Below are positions 32,258-41,520 of a stretch of DNA of 64,000 bases, piece by piece. Numbering within the stretch: position 1 is the stretch's first letter; each line of letters opens with the position of its first letter. Position numbers and translations under genes: made by a program. The stretch spans positions 1 to 64,000 of the forward strand of contig NZ_JABBFY010000002.1 of the NCBI RefSeq assembly GCF_012927115.1, given 5' to 3'. The DNA is from Sphingomonas sp. G-3-2-10 (GTDB lineage: Bacteria; Pseudomonadota; Alphaproteobacteria; Sphingomonadales; Sphingomonadaceae). The notes under the pieces were generated by a model. The model did not search any database and was not told where the DNA came from. It saw only the letters and a list, made by a program, of their open reading frames with translations.

Positions 32258-35005
32258 CTATGCGGCCTGGGCGACGCTCCCGTCACCCGATGCGGCTTCG
32301 AGCAATCGCCGTTCGATCGTCTTGAGCCGCGAGGCCGAATCAATCTTATCGCCGATCAGGTCGGTCAGGTAGAAGGTATCGACCGCGCGCTCGCCATAGG
32401 TGGCGACATGCGCGGAATGGATCGTGACCTTCGACTGGAACAGTGCGTGCGCCAGTGTGTAGAGCAGCGCCGGCCGATCGCGGGCATTGACTTCGACCAC
32501 GGTGAAGCGGTTCGACGCCTTGTTGTCGATCAGCACATTGGGCTCGATCGTGAAGGCATCGGCGCGCAGCCGGGGCAGCGGGCGGGACTTGAGCCGGTCC
32601 GACAATTTGGAGCGATTGGCCAGCGCATCGGCGATCGCGTCCTTGATCCGGGTCAGCTTCACATCCTCGTCGAACGGCCGGCCGAGCGGGTCCTGTACGA
32701 GGAAATTGTCGAGCGCCATGCCATCGCGCGTCGTGTGGATACGCGCGTCGATGATGTTGCCGCCGGCGACATGGATAGCCCCGGCGATGCGGTAGAACAG
32801 ACCGGGATGGTCGGAAGCATAGACCGTCACCAGCGTCGCGCCACGCTCGGGATAGACCTGCGCCTCGATCGACAGCTGCGAGCTGCCCGCCGCATCGACC
32901 AGCCGCGCATTGCGCTCCAGCACGTCGAGGGGTTCGGCGATCCAGTACGGCTCGGTCAGCCGCTTCTTCAGCGCGGCCATGCGCGGCTCGTCCCAGCCGA
33001 GCATCTCGGCCAGCGCCGCCTGCTTGGCCGCGACGCGCTCACCGCGCCCCTTCTGCTTGTGGCCCAGCCGCAGCACTTCCTCGGCGGAGTCGTACAGGTT
33101 GGCGAGCAGCTGGCGCTTCCAGCTGTTCCACACCCCCGGCCCCACCGCACGGATATCGACCACGGTCAGCAGCAGCAGCAGGCGCAAACGCTCCGGACTC
33201 TGCACCACCTCGGCGAAATCGAGCACCGTCTTGAAGTCGGACAAGTCGCGCTTGAACGCAGTGGCGGACATCAGCAGGTGGTTGCGCACCAGCCAGGCCA
33301 CGGTCTCGGTCTCCGCTGCGCTCAGCCCCAGCCGCGGACACAGGCGCATCGCCACCTGCGCGCCGAGCACGCTATGGTCGCCACCGCGTCCCTTGGCGAT
33401 GTCGTGGAGCAGCACCGCCGCGAACAGCACGCGCCGCGACACGACCTGCGCGAAGATGCCGGTCGAAAGCGGATGATCCTCCTTGAGATCGCCCTTCTCG
33501 ATCTGGTTGAGCAGCCCGATCGCGCGGATCGAATGCTCGTCCACCGTATAATGGTGGTACATGTCGAACTGCATCTGCGCGACGACACGGCCGAAGTCCG
33601 GCACGAAGCGCCCGAACACCCCCGCCTCGTTCATCCAGCGCAGCACCGTCTCCGGATCGCGCGGCGAGGTCAGCACATCGAGGAACAGCGCGTTGGCACG
33701 CGGATCGCTCCGGACATCGTCCACCAGCTTCGCGTCGCGCGCCGCGGCCCGCGCGGCGATGGGATGGATTTCCAGCCCGTGCAGGTCGGCCAGCTGGTAC
33801 AGCTCGATCAGCCGCACCGGATCTTCCTGGAAGAAGCTTTCGCGCGGGATCGTCAGCCGCCCCCGCTCCAGCGAAAAGCCATGCAGCTTGCGCGGGCTTC
33901 GGAACAGCGTCGGCAAGCCGAAGCGGCGTCCGCGCGCCGCGAACTTCTCGTCCAGATGCGCCAGGAAGACCCCGCTCAGGTCGCCCACCGTCTTCGCCTG
34001 AAGGAAGTAGAAGTGCATGAAGCGCTCGACCTTCGACTTCCCCGGCCGATCCGAATAGCGCATCCGCTCGGCGATCTCGCGCTGCAGGTCGAAGGTCAGC
34101 CGGTCCTCGGCACGGCCGGCGATCGCATGGAGATGGCATCGCACCGCCCACAGGAAATTCTCGGCGCGATAGAACTGGCGATATTCCAGCTTCGTCAGCA
34201 GCCCGGCTTCGACCAGTTCGGCGGTCTCGCGGACATTATAGGCGTATTTGCCGATCCAGAAGAGCGCGTGCAGATCGCGCAGGCCGCCCTTGCCTTCCTT
34301 GATATTGGGTTCGACGACATAGCGGCTGTCGCCCATCTTCTTGTGCCGCGCATCGCGCTCGGCGAGCTTCTGGGCGATGAAGGTGCGAGCGGTATCGGCC
34401 TGAACCTCCGCCTTGAAGCGCGCCGCGGCCTCGTCATACAGGCTCATGTCGCCCCAGACATAGCGCGCCTCGAGCAGCGCGGTGCACACCGTCACGTCCG
34501 CCTTGGCCTGCCGCACCATCTCGTCGAGCGAGCGCGACGAATGGCCCACCTTCAGCTGCATGTCCCACAGCGAATAGAGCATCGATTCGATCACCTGCTC
34601 GCACCAGCCGGTGACCTTCCACGGGGTGAGGAAGCCGATATCGATGTCCGAATGCGGCGCCATCTCGCCGCGCCCATATCCGCCGACCGCAATCAGCACC
34701 ATGCGCTCGGACGTCGTCGGATTGGGATTGCGGTGCAGCCGATCGACGGTGAAGTCCCACAGCAGCCGCAACAGCTGATCGGTCAGAAAGGCTCCCGCCG
34801 CCGCGCATTCCAGCCCGCGTGAGGGATGCTCCAGCAGCCGCCGGTCGATCTCCGCCCAGCCCGCGGTGAGTGCGCCCTTGAGCAGCTTGGCCCCGGCCTG
34901 CCGCAGCGCCGCGCCGTCTTTCGCTTCGAGGGTCGACAGCGCATCCGCCAGCACGCGCCGGTCGATGATGGCACGGCGATTGGGAACGGAATCGAAGCGC
35001 GACAT
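32258..35005 (-). CDS. glnD: Bifunctional PII uridylyltransferase/uridylyl-removing enzyme
   Basis: A 915-residue nitrogen sensor that adds UMP to, and removes it from, PII proteins. The NTase domain carries VGGYGRGEMAPHSDIDIGFL, the HD domain VLLHDIAKGRGGDHS, and two C-terminal ACT domains (LVTVYASDHPGLFYRIAG and VEVNARDRPALLYTLA) bind glutamine. ATG 35005 begins MSRFDSVPNRRA, close to sphingomonad homologues; a frame open to 35041 is less likely. Length fits the family. Confidence 0.95.
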   Translation of the reverse strand: MSRFDSVPNRRAIIDRRVLADALSTLEAKDGAALRQAGAKLLKGALTAGWAEIDRRLLEHPSRGLECAAAGAFLTDQLLRLLWDFTVDRLHRNPNPTTSERMVLIAVGGYGRGEMAPHSDIDIGFLTPWKVTGWCEQVIESMLYSLWDMQLKVGHSSRSLDEMVRQAKADVTVCTALLEARYVWGDMSLYDEAAARFKAEVQADTARTFIAQKLAERDARHKKMGDSRYVVEPNIKEGKGGLRDLHALFWIGKYAYNVRETAELVEAGLLTKLEYRQFYRAENFLWAVRCHLHAIAGRAEDRLTFDLQREIAERMRYSDRPGKSKVERFMHFYFLQAKTVGDLSGVFLAHLDEKFAARGRRFGLPTLFRSPRKLHGFSLERGRLTIPRESFFQEDPVRLIELYQLADLHGLEIHPIAARAAARDAKLVDDVRSDPRANALFLDVLTSPRDPETVLRWMNEAGVFGRFVPDFGRVVAQMQFDMYHHYTVDEHSIRAIGLLNQIEKGDLKEDHPLSTGIFAQVVSRRVLFAAVLLHDIAKGRGGDHSVLGAQVAMRLCPRLGLSAAETETVAWLVRNHLLMSATAFKRDLSDFKTVLDFAEVVQSPERLRLLLLLTVVDIRAVGPGVWNSWKRQLLANLYDSAEEVLRLGHKQKGRGERVAAKQAALAEMLGWDEPRMAALKKRLTEPYWIAEPLDVLERNARLVDAAGSSQLSIEAQVYPERGATLVTVYASDHPGLFYRIAGAIHVAGGNIIDARIHTTRDGMALDNFLVQDPLGRPFDEDVKLTRIKDAIADALANRSKLSDRLKSRPLPRLRADAFTIEPNVLIDNKASNRFTVVEVNARDRPALLYTLAHALFQSKVTIHSAHVATYGERAVDTFYLTDLIGDKIDSASRLKTIERRLLEAASGDGSVAQAA

Positions 35006-35050
35006 GGGGTGGAGATAGGCGAGCCGCGCAAGCGGCGCCACTTCATTATC

Positions 35051-35075
35051 CCTCTCCCCGCCTTCGCGGGAGAGG
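35051..35075. repeat. Palindromic intergenic repeat (CTCTCCC type)
   Basis: CCTCTCCCCGC and GCGGGAGAGG pair with one bulge around the loop CTTC. A related hairpin lies at 35167-35192. Both are in the 200-nt gap between glnD and grpE, which holds no gene. Confidence 0.5.
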
Positions 35076-35166
35076 CAGCAAGACTTGGTCCGCGTTCTTC
35101 ACGCGGGCCTAGTGGCAGCGGTGAGGGTCTTCTTCTTTTGTCGCAGCTGAAGGCAGAAGAACCCAA

Positions 35167-35192
35167 CCCTCTCCCACGAAGATGGGAGAGGG
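35167..35192 (-). terminator. Hairpin downstream of grpE
   Basis: Perfect arms CCCTCTCCCA (35167-35176) and TGGGAGAGGG (35183-35192) with a 6-nt loop lie 14 nt after the grpE stop on its strand. The U-tract is poor, so it may be a repeat element rather than a strong terminator. Confidence 0.45.
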
Positions 35193-35205
35193 CCAGGAAG
35201 TGGGA

Positions 35206-35763
35206 TCACCCCGCCTTCGCCACGCCCACCAGCGCGGGCCGCAGCAGGCGGTCCTTGATCATATAGCCCGACTGGATTTCCTGCACGATCGTGCCCGGTG
35301 CCTTGTCCGACGGCACTTCCATCATCGCCTGATGACGATTGGGGTCGAGCGCTTCGCCCAGCGCTTCGATCTTGGTGATGCCGTGGCGGCCGAACACCGA
35401 ATCGAGTTCGCGGCCCGTGGCCTCGAGACCGACGACCAGACCCTTGAGCTTCTCGTCCTCGCGCAGTTCGGCGGGAATCGCCGCCAGCGCACGGCCGAGA
35501 TTGTCGGCGACCGACAGGATATCGCGCGCGAAATGGGTCGCGGCATAGGTGCGCGCGTCGGCGGCTTCCTTCTCGAAACGCCGGCGGACATTCTGCGTCT
35601 CGGCCTGCGCATACATCAGCGCCGCCTTGGCTTCGGCCAGTTCGGCCTCCAGCTCGGCCGCGCGGTCGTGCTCGGCCACTTCGGGAGCAGCCTCGGCGGT
35701 TTCCTCGCGCAGCGTCTCCGCTTCGTTCGCTTCCGCAGTATCCATCTTCGTGTCTTTCGTCAT
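35206..35763 (-). CDS. grpE: GrpE nucleotide exchange factor
   Basis: A 185-residue cochaperone that releases ADP from DnaK. The N-terminus is acidic and helical (AELEAELAEAKAALMYAQAE), followed by the long dimer helix NVRRRFEKEAADAR and the C-terminal beta domain with GITKIEALGEALDPNRHQAM and VQEIQSGYMIKDRLLRPA. It lies 15 nt after hrcA on the same strand, a common heat-shock pair. dnaK and dnaJ are not in the window. Confidence 0.95.
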   Translation of the reverse strand: MTKDTKMDTAEANEAETLREETAEAAPEVAEHDRAAELEAELAEAKAALMYAQAETQNVRRRFEKEAADARTYAATHFARDILSVADNLGRALAAIPAELREDEKLKGLVVGLEATGRELDSVFGRHGITKIEALGEALDPNRHQAMMEVPSDKAPGTIVQEIQSGYMIKDRLLRPALVGVAKAG

Positions 35764-35778
35764 ATCGCTTCGTTACTA

Positions 35779-36831
35779 TTACCTGAGAAGGCGCGCCATC
35801 GTCGCCGCTGTGAAATCCACCATGGGCACGACGCGCGCATAGTTCAACCGCGTGGGGCCGATCACGCCCACCACGCCGACCACGCGTCCGTCCAGCGCCC
35901 GCACCGGCTTCGCGATCACCGACGAACCGGACAACGCGAAAAGCTTGTTTTCCGATCCGATGAAAATCCGGGTCGCCTCGCCTTCGCGTGCGCTGTCGAG
36001 CAGGCGGGCGATCTCCTCCTTGCCTTCCAGTTCGTCAAGCAATTGCCGCACGCGATCCAGATCTTCCACCGCGCCGGAATCGATCAGCTGCGCCTGTCCG
36101 CGCACGATCAGCACCGGGCGATTGCCGCTGTCCTCGCTCCATACCGCCAGCCCGCGCTCGACCAGAGCCCGCGCCGCGCCGTCCAGCGCCGCGCGCTCCT
36201 CGCCGATCTCGCGCTCGATCCGCGCCCGCGCCTCGCTCAGCGTCGTGCCCGAAAGCGTCGCGCTCAGATAATTGGCCGCCTGTTGCAGCGAGGAAGAATC
36301 CATGCCCCCGGGCAGATCGACCACCCGGTTCTCGACCGATCCGTCGTCGCCAACCAGCACCGCCAGCGCGCGGTCGCCGCCCAGCGGGACGAAACCGAAC
36401 TGGCGCAACACCGGCTCGCGCTTGGGCACCAACACCATGCCCGCACAGGCCGACAGCCCGGAAAGCGCCGCCGCGGTATTGGCCAATGCTTCCTCTACGG
36501 GCCCGCCCAGCTCCGCCCGCGCCTCGATCGCCGCACGCTCCTCGACCGACGGCTCGTTGGCCTGCATCATCCCGTCGACGAACAGGCGCAGCCCGATATC
36601 GGTCGGCATCCGCCCCGCGCTGGTATGCGGCGCGGCGAGCAGGCCCAGCTCCTCCAGATCCTGCATCACGTTGCGGATCGACGCGGGCGAGAGGTTCAGC
36701 CCCGAAATCTTCGAGATCGTCCGCGATCCCACCGGTGCGCCATTGTCGAGATAGGATTCGACCAGAATCCGGAACACGTCCCGCGCGCGGTCGGTCAGTT
36801 CATGGATCGGCGGCGAGATCATCGCCCTCAT
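35779..36831 (-). CDS. hrcA: Heat-inducible transcription repressor HrcA
   Basis: A 350-residue repressor that binds CIRCE operators. The winged-helix domain contains YLDNGAPVGSRTISKISGLN and SPASIRNVMQDLEELGLL, followed by the family signature HTSAGRMPTDIGLRLFVD. The C-terminal domain ends GVVGVIGPTRLNYARVVPMV. It begins at ATG 36831 upstream of grpE. No CIRCE element was recognised in the window. Confidence 0.95.
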   Translation of the reverse strand: MRAMISPPIHELTDRARDVFRILVESYLDNGAPVGSRTISKISGLNLSPASIRNVMQDLEELGLLAAPHTSAGRMPTDIGLRLFVDGMMQANEPSVEERAAIEARAELGGPVEEALANTAAALSGLSACAGMVLVPKREPVLRQFGFVPLGGDRALAVLVGDDGSVENRVVDLPGGMDSSSLQQAANYLSATLSGTTLSEARARIEREIGEERAALDGAARALVERGLAVWSEDSGNRPVLIVRGQAQLIDSGAVEDLDRVRQLLDELEGKEEIARLLDSAREGEATRIFIGSENKLFALSGSSVIAKPVRALDGRVVGVVGVIGPTRLNYARVVPMVDFTAATMARLLR

Positions 36832-36861
36832 CTAGGCGCGCGAGTCACCCCCCGCAACGCC

Positions 36862-37359
36862 TCACGGCCGCTCGCCGATCAGCGCCTCCAGCGCGGGGAT
36901 GTCGTCGGTCGCGCTGCCCAGCGCGTCGGCCATCGCGCGGTTCTTCTCGCCGACGCAGCCATAATAGAAATAGAGCGACTGGCTGTCACCGATCGCGCGG
37001 GTCCAGCGGATGTCGACGCTGGGCATGTCGGTCACCGCCTGCTCGCAACCCTTCTCGCCATGCGAATAGCGCCGCTCGCCGCTCTCGGGCCGATACGGCT
37101 GGAGCCGCCCCGCGAACGCCTGATATTCGGCCGGAGTCAGTTTGAACGCCCGCTCCCCGGCCACCGCGGTGAAGTTCTTGCCGGTGAAGACGCCGCTGCC
37201 GTCCGGACGCAGGGTGATCGAATAGACCGGGCAGCGGCCGAAGCACGGGCCCGTCTCATAGGTGATCGAGTCGCTCTCGATCGGGATCGGCCGCCCGCCG
37301 TCCGTCCGCGCACATCCTGCCAGAGCCAGTGCAGCAACACTCACGATCATCCACCGCAT
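36862..37359 (-). CDS. Lipoprotein, DUF6438-like
   Basis: A 165-residue lipoprotein: a short signal peptide ends in the lipobox LALAGC, so lipidation at that Cys is likely. The mature part carries [19 protein letters not shown], the CxxxC segment of a small family annotated DUF6438, and a second Cys pair ([14 protein letters not shown]). Disulfide bonding in the periplasm is likely. Function unknown. It is divergent from rph. Confidence 0.7.
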   Translation of the reverse strand: MRWMIVSVAALALAGCARTDGGRPIPIESDSITYETGPCFGRCPVYSITLRPDGSGVFTGKNFTAVAGERAFKLTPAEYQAFAGRLQPYRPESGERRYSHGEKGCEQAVTDMPSVDIRWTRAIGDSQSLYFYYGCVGEKNRAMADALGSATDDIPALEALIGERP

Positions 37360-37450
37360 CGTTCTTCTCCAACGGCTCGCCCGCCGACACTGGCGCGTTG
37401 GAGCCGTAACGTCTAGGTGCCCGGTCAAACCTTGCAGGAGACTGACTAAG

Positions 37451-38164
37451 ATGCGCCCATCCGGCCGCGCCCCCGACGAAATGCGCACGATCACCATTGA
37501 ACCCAACTTCACCCGCCATGCGGAAGGTTCGGTTCTGATCGGCTTCGGCGATACCAAGGTGCTGGTGACGGCGTCGATCGAAGAGCGGATTCCGCCCTGG
37601 CTGCGCGGCAAGGGCGAAGGCTGGGTCACCGCAGAATATGGCATGCTTCCCCGCGCCACCCACACCCGCGGCAGCCGTGAAGCGGCCAAGGGCAAGCAAT
37701 CGGGCCGCACCCAGGAAATCCAGCGCCTGATCGGCCGCTCGCTCCGCGCCGTCACCGATCTCAAGCTGCTCGGCGAACGCCAGATCACCCTCGATTGCGA
37801 CGTGATCCAGGCCGATGGCGGCACCCGCACCGCGTCGATCTCGGGCGCGTGGGTCGCGCTGCGTATCGCCACCAACAAGCTGCTCGCTTCGGGCCAGCTC
37901 GCGCAGGACCCGATCATCCAGCAGGTCGCCGCGGTCTCGTGCGGCATCTACAAGGGAACTCCGGTGCTCGACCTCGATTATGATGAGGACTCGAACGCCG
38001 AAACCGACGGCAATTTCGTCCTGCTCGCCGATGGCAAGATCGCCGAGGCACAGGCAACCGCCGAAGGCGCATGCTATGACGAGGAAGAGCTGCTCCGGCT
38101 GCTCCGCCTCGCCCGCATCGGCGCAAAGGACATTTTCGCGGCTCAATTGAAGGCAGTTGGATGA
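37451..38164 (+). CDS. rph: Ribonuclease PH
   Basis: A 237-residue phosphorolytic exonuclease that trims tRNA 3' ends. The N-terminus [20 protein letters not shown] is diagnostic, and [17 protein letters not shown] and [18 protein letters not shown] line the phosphate and RNA sites. Its stop overlaps the rdgB start (ATGA), so the two are coupled, as in many alphaproteobacteria. Confidence 0.97.
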   Translation: MRPSGRAPDEMRTITIEPNFTRHAEGSVLIGFGDTKVLVTASIEERIPPWLRGKGEGWVTAEYGMLPRATHTRGSREAAKGKQSGRTQEIQRLIGRSLRAVTDLKLLGERQITLDCDVIQADGGTRTASISGAWVALRIATNKLLASGQLAQDPIIQQVAAVSCGIYKGTPVLDLDYDEDSNAETDGNFVLLADGKIAEAQATAEGACYDEEELLRLLRLARIGAKDIFAAQLKAVG

Positions 38165-38805
38165 TCGACGAAAGCGACCAGGAAAATACCGCTCCGCGCC
38201 AGGCGATCCGCAAGCTTGCTCCCGGCAAGCTGGTGATTGCCAGTCACAATCCCGGCAAGGTGCGCGAAATCCGCGCTCTGCTCGGGCCGTTCGGGATCGA
38301 GCCGGTTTCGGCCGCCGATCTCGACCTGCCCGAACCGGAGGAGACCGGTACGACCTTCGTCGCGAATGCCGAACTCAAGGCGTTGCAGGCCGCCGACCTT
38401 TCCGGCCTGCCCGCTTTGGCCGACGATAGCGGCCTGTGCGTCGAGGCGCTGGGCGACGAACCCGGCATTTTTTCCGCGCGCTGGGCCGGCGAATCCAAGG
38501 ATTTCCGTGTTGCGATGCAGCGCGTCGAAGACCGCCTCGCCGCGCTGCCTCCCGAGACGTCGCGCGACGCGCATTTCGTCTGCGCGCTCGCCCTGGCATG
38601 GCCCGACGGACATATCGAATGGTTCGAAGGCCGGGTCGACGGTACCCTTGTCTGGCCCCCGCGCGGCGAGCATGGTTTCGGTTACGACCCGATGTTCCTG
38701 CCTTTGGAACGCGGCGAAACCTTCGGCGAAATGGATCCGGCGGCCAAGCACGCGATCAGCCACCGTGCCCATGCCTTCCGTCAACTCGTCGACGCGGTGC
38801 TCTGA
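38161..38805 (+). CDS. rdgB: XTP/dITP diphosphatase (RdgB/HAM1 family)
   Basis: A 214-residue house-cleaning NTPase that hydrolyses dITP and XTP. It has the family start [18 protein letters not shown], the metal-site [12 protein letters not shown] and [13 protein letters not shown], and the substrate loop [11 protein letters not shown]. It overlaps rph by 4 nt. The N-terminus is about 20 residues longer than usual. Confidence 0.95.
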   Translation: MIDESDQENTAPRQAIRKLAPGKLVIASHNPGKVREIRALLGPFGIEPVSAADLDLPEPEETGTTFVANAELKALQAADLSGLPALADDSGLCVEALGDEPGIFSARWAGESKDFRVAMQRVEDRLAALPPETSRDAHFVCALALAWPDGHIEWFEGRVDGTLVWPPRGEHGFGYDPMFLPLERGETFGEMDPAAKHAISHRAHAFRQLVDAVL

Positions 38806-38867
38806 ATCCGCAATCGTTCTTTAGGAACGTTTAACCGTAAGTTTCGGGGAACAGGTTCGATTCCAGT

Positions 38868-38888
38868 ATGTTATCACGGCTATAACAT
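38868..38888. promoter_or_regulatory. Palindrome ATGTTAT-N7-ATAACAT
   Basis: Perfect 7-bp arms (38868-38874 and 38882-38888) in an AT-rich patch downstream of rdgB and about 430 nt before the tail-collar genes. It resembles a dimeric activator or repressor site; the protein is unknown. Confidence 0.4.
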
Positions 38889-38922
38889 CAGAACCTGACG
38901 CTATGGTTCGAACGGGGGTCGC

Positions 38923-39189
38923 ATGGGTTCACTTCGCCAATTCGCCACGATGATCGACCATATCCATCTGGCAAGCACAACGGCGGATCCGGAGGGCTCG
39001 CTGTCCGGCGGGGCGGATCGGGTTCCCGGTGAAGCGCCGTCCCTGACGCCATCGGCCGCCGCGCCGTTGCCCCTCGCCGAAGCGGCCGGAATCAAACTCT
39101 CCGATATCGCGGCCGAATTGCGGCACAAGCCACTGCCAGGCGCGCACGACAGACTCTTCGCAGTCGCAACAGTTTCGCCTGAGGAATAA
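38923..39189 (+). CDS. Possible small protein (88 aa)
   Basis: A weakly supported frame between rdgB and the tail-collar genes. The product is rich in Ala, Pro and Leu, has a stretch AAPLPLAEAAGIKLSDIAAEL, and shows no known domain. There is no clear ribosome binding site. Otherwise the 512-nt gap 38806-39317 shows only the palindrome at 38868. Confidence 0.25.
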   Translation: MGSLRQFATMIDHIHLASTTADPEGSLSGGADRVPGEAPSLTPSAAAPLPLAEAAGIKLSDIAAELRHKPLPGAHDRLFAVATVSPEE

Positions 39190-39317
39190 TTCGCATTCGG
39201 TTCGAATGAGGGCTTTTCCCGCAGCCCCACCTACAGTAGCCCTGTACCCGCGTTCGTCGTGACTCCGGCACTTTGCGGATTCTGGCGTTCTAAACGGGCT
39301 AAACGGGGAGGCTATAG

Positions 39318-39848
39318 ATGAGCCAGCAATTCCTAGGCGAAGTTCGCCTGTTTCCGTACAATTTCGCACCAAAGACCTGGGCCTATTGCGCGGGTCAGAT
39401 TTTGTCGATCCAGCAGAATGCCGCTTTGTTCTCGCTGCTGGGGACGACCTATGGCGGCAACGGCACCACCACCTTCGCGCTTCCCGACCTGCGTGGCCGT
39501 GCGATCAACCATGCCGGCCAGCTTCCCGGCGGCAGCTTCTACACGCAGGGACAGGTCGCGGGAACGGAGACTGTCACGCTGCTCCAGACGCAGATACCGC
39601 AGCATAACCATACGTGGACCGGAACCTCGGACGCAGCCGACGTGCCGCCTCCGACCGGCAATCATTTCGGCGGTGGCCGCGCGGCTCAGATGCCCGCGGC
39701 GCTCTATGGCCAGCCCAACTCTCTCGTTCCGCTGGCGCCGACCACCATCGGCATCACCGGTGGATCGCAGCCGCACGCCAATATGCAGCCCTATCTGGTG
39801 CTCGCCTATTGCATCGCGCTCCAGGGCATTTTCCCCTCGCGCAACTGA
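39318..39848 (+). CDS. Phage tail collar-domain protein (MdpB-like), copy 1
   Basis: A 176-residue protein with the tail-collar fold: EVRLFPYNFAPKTWAYCAG, then ILSIQQNAALFSLLGTTYGG and TFALPDLRGR at the start, and GGSQPHANMQPYLVLAYCIA with GIFPSRN at the end. These are called microcystin-dependent-protein-like or tail-fibre proteins in bacteria. There are no other phage genes nearby. Three paralogues lie in tandem on the same strand, so they probably act together as a surface or secreted assembly. It has no obvious signal peptide. Confidence 0.85.
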   Translation: MSQQFLGEVRLFPYNFAPKTWAYCAGQILSIQQNAALFSLLGTTYGGNGTTTFALPDLRGRAINHAGQLPGGSFYTQGQVAGTETVTLLQTQIPQHNHTWTGTSDAADVPPPTGNHFGGGRAAQMPAALYGQPNSLVPLAPTTIGITGGSQPHANMQPYLVLAYCIALQGIFPSRN

Positions 39849-39884
39849 GCCCGGCTCCGGAAACCGCATTACAAGGATCAGACG

Positions 39885-40418
39885 ATGAGCAATCCTTATC
39901 TTGGAGAACTCCGCCCCTTCGCCGGCAATTTCGCGCCGCGCGGCTGGGCATTTTGCGCCGGGCAGTTGATGTCCATCGCACAGAATAATGCGCTGTTTGC
40001 GCTGCTGGGCACCACCTATGGCGGCGACGGCATCACCACCTTCGGCCTTCCCGACCTTCGCGGGCGTGTCGCGCTCAGCCAGGGTCAGGGCCCCGGCCTC
40101 ACCAATCGCACCCTGGGCGAGAAGGCGGGAACCGAGACCGTCACGCTGACGATCAATTCGATGCCGGCCCATACGCATACCGCGGTCGCGAGCGCCGCCG
40201 AGGTGACGTCGCCGGCGGTTAGCAACATGGTCCCGGCCGCACCGAAGAATGGCGGCAAGTTCTACCTCCCGACCAACGTCGGCACCCAGAATGCGGTTCA
40301 GCTCGACCCGACCACGATCGGTTCCGCCGGGGGAAGCCAGCCGCACGACAACATCATGCCCATCCTCGCGATCGATTACATCATCGCGCTGGAAGGCATT
40401 TTCCCGTCCCAGAACTAA
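39885..40418 (+). CDS. Phage tail collar-domain protein, copy 2
   Basis: A 177-residue paralogue of its neighbours, starting LGELRPFAGNFAPRGWAFC with the same LLGTTYGGDG and GLPDLRGR motifs and ending GIFPSQN. It differs from the others mainly in the centre, where THTAVASAAEVTSPAVS replaces their loop, perhaps the variable receptor-facing part. It begins 36 nt after copy 1. Confidence 0.85.
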   Translation: MSNPYLGELRPFAGNFAPRGWAFCAGQLMSIAQNNALFALLGTTYGGDGITTFGLPDLRGRVALSQGQGPGLTNRTLGEKAGTETVTLTINSMPAHTHTAVASAAEVTSPAVSNMVPAAPKNGGKFYLPTNVGTQNAVQLDPTTIGSAGGSQPHDNIMPILAIDYIIALEGIFPSQN

Positions 40419-40439
40419 GCGCCCAGGGGGAGACGACAA

Positions 40440-40997
40440 ATGTCAGAACCATTTATTGCTGAGATCCGCGCTTTCGGGTTCAACTTCGCACCCCGAGGCT
40501 GGATGATGTGCAACGGGCAGCTACTGGCCATCGCGCAGAATACGGCGCTCTTTTCGCTGCTGGGCACCACCTATGGCGGCAACGGCCAGACCAACTTCGC
40601 GCTTCCCGATCTGCGTGGCCGATCGATGATCAGCGCAGGCGGCGGACAGGGTCCCGGGCTCAGCCCCTATTCGCTCGGCGAACAGATCGGCACCGAGACC
40701 GTGACGCTGATCAGCACCGAAATGCCCGCGCATAACCATACCGCCAATGCCGCGATCGACACGACCGGCAACGCGAATATGGTCACCGTGCCGACCGCAG
40801 GGGTCCAGCTGACTCGCTATGCGCCCGCATCGGGCATCGGCGCGGCATGGAATACGCCCCCGATCACCAATCCGGTGCTGCTGAATCCGCAGATGGTCCA
40901 GCCAGCCGGCGGCGGGCAGCCCCACAGCAACCAGCAGCCCTATCTCACGCTGATCTATTGCATCGCCGTCGAAGGTATCTTCCCGGCACGCAACTGA
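40440..40997 (+). CDS. Phage tail collar-domain protein, copy 3
   Basis: A 185-residue third paralogue: AEIRAFGFNFAPRGWMMCNG, LLGTTYGGNGQ and ALPDLRGRSMISAGGGQGPG at the start, and GGGQPHSNQQPYLTLIYCIA with GIFPARN at the end. A terminator follows at 41025, closing a three-gene unit. The central loop again differs from the other copies. Confidence 0.85.
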   Translation: MSEPFIAEIRAFGFNFAPRGWMMCNGQLLAIAQNTALFSLLGTTYGGNGQTNFALPDLRGRSMISAGGGQGPGLSPYSLGEQIGTETVTLISTEMPAHNHTANAAIDTTGNANMVTVPTAGVQLTRYAPASGIGAAWNTPPITNPVLLNPQMVQPAGGGQPHSNQQPYLTLIYCIAVEGIFPARN

Positions 40998-41024
40998 CAG
41001 CTGGATCGAACGATCACGCGATTG

Positions 41025-41058
41025 CGCCTCGCCGGCCCGTCCGGCGGGGCGTTTTTTT
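41025..41058 (+). terminator. Intrinsic terminator of the tail-collar operon
   Basis: A stem of about 11 bp (CGCCTCGCCGG with CCGGCGGGGCG, one T-G pair), a short loop and then seven T residues (41052-41058). It is the clearest rho-independent terminator in the window. Confidence 0.9.
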
Positions 41059-41085
41059 GCCTCCGGATCGCCGACGGGCCGGCGA

Positions 41086-41385
41086 TCAGTTGAAGACGAT
41101 CTGATATTCGAACGTGCCATCCGGGCGCGGCCCCAACGGGGAGATGGCGAGCTCCATCGTACCCAGCACGGCATGGTGCAGCGTCACGAGGCCGGAATTG
41201 AAATAGAGATCGGTGCGGCGGCCCTGCAGCAGCAGCGAGAAGGGCTGGCCATCGGCTCCCTCGATCGCGCGCCGGGACGGCCGGGCCTCCACGAGCGTCA
41301 GCACCTCGTCATAGCCGTGTGCCGTTGCCTCGAAGACGGTGCCGACATGCGGCGCGAAGGTGGTCAGTTCGAACTTGACGGTCAT
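41086..41385 (-). CDS. DUF6916-like small protein
   Basis: A 99-residue protein, MTVKFELTTFAPHVGTVFEA at the start and DGTFEYQIVFN at the end, close to DUF6916 proteins that often lie beside tail-collar paralogues. It is on the opposite strand to the collar genes, separated by their terminator. ATG 41385 has AAAGG 7 nt upstream. The fold looks like a small beta-sandwich; the role is unknown. Confidence 0.68.
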   Translation of the reverse strand: MTVKFELTTFAPHVGTVFEATAHGYDEVLTLVEARPSRRAIEGADGQPFSLLLQGRRTDLYFNSGLVTLHHAVLGTMELAISPLGPRPDGTFEYQIVFN

Positions 41386-41520
41386 CAATGGCCTTTCACG
41401 CACTCGTCCCGTCCCCTGTCCACCTCAAAACATCAGGCGACGCAAGCCACCGATCGCGCATGAAGAAATGCGCCCGGCGCGAACCGGGCGCATTCCTGTT
41501 GCTGTGAGAGGGCGCGCGAC

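Noticed and set aside
32408..34822. An 804-codon plus-strand frame
   Set aside because: Antisense shadow of glnD, which has unmistakable domains on the other strand.
35182..37416. A 744-codon plus-strand frame
   Set aside because: Antisense to grpE, hrcA and the lipoprotein gene.
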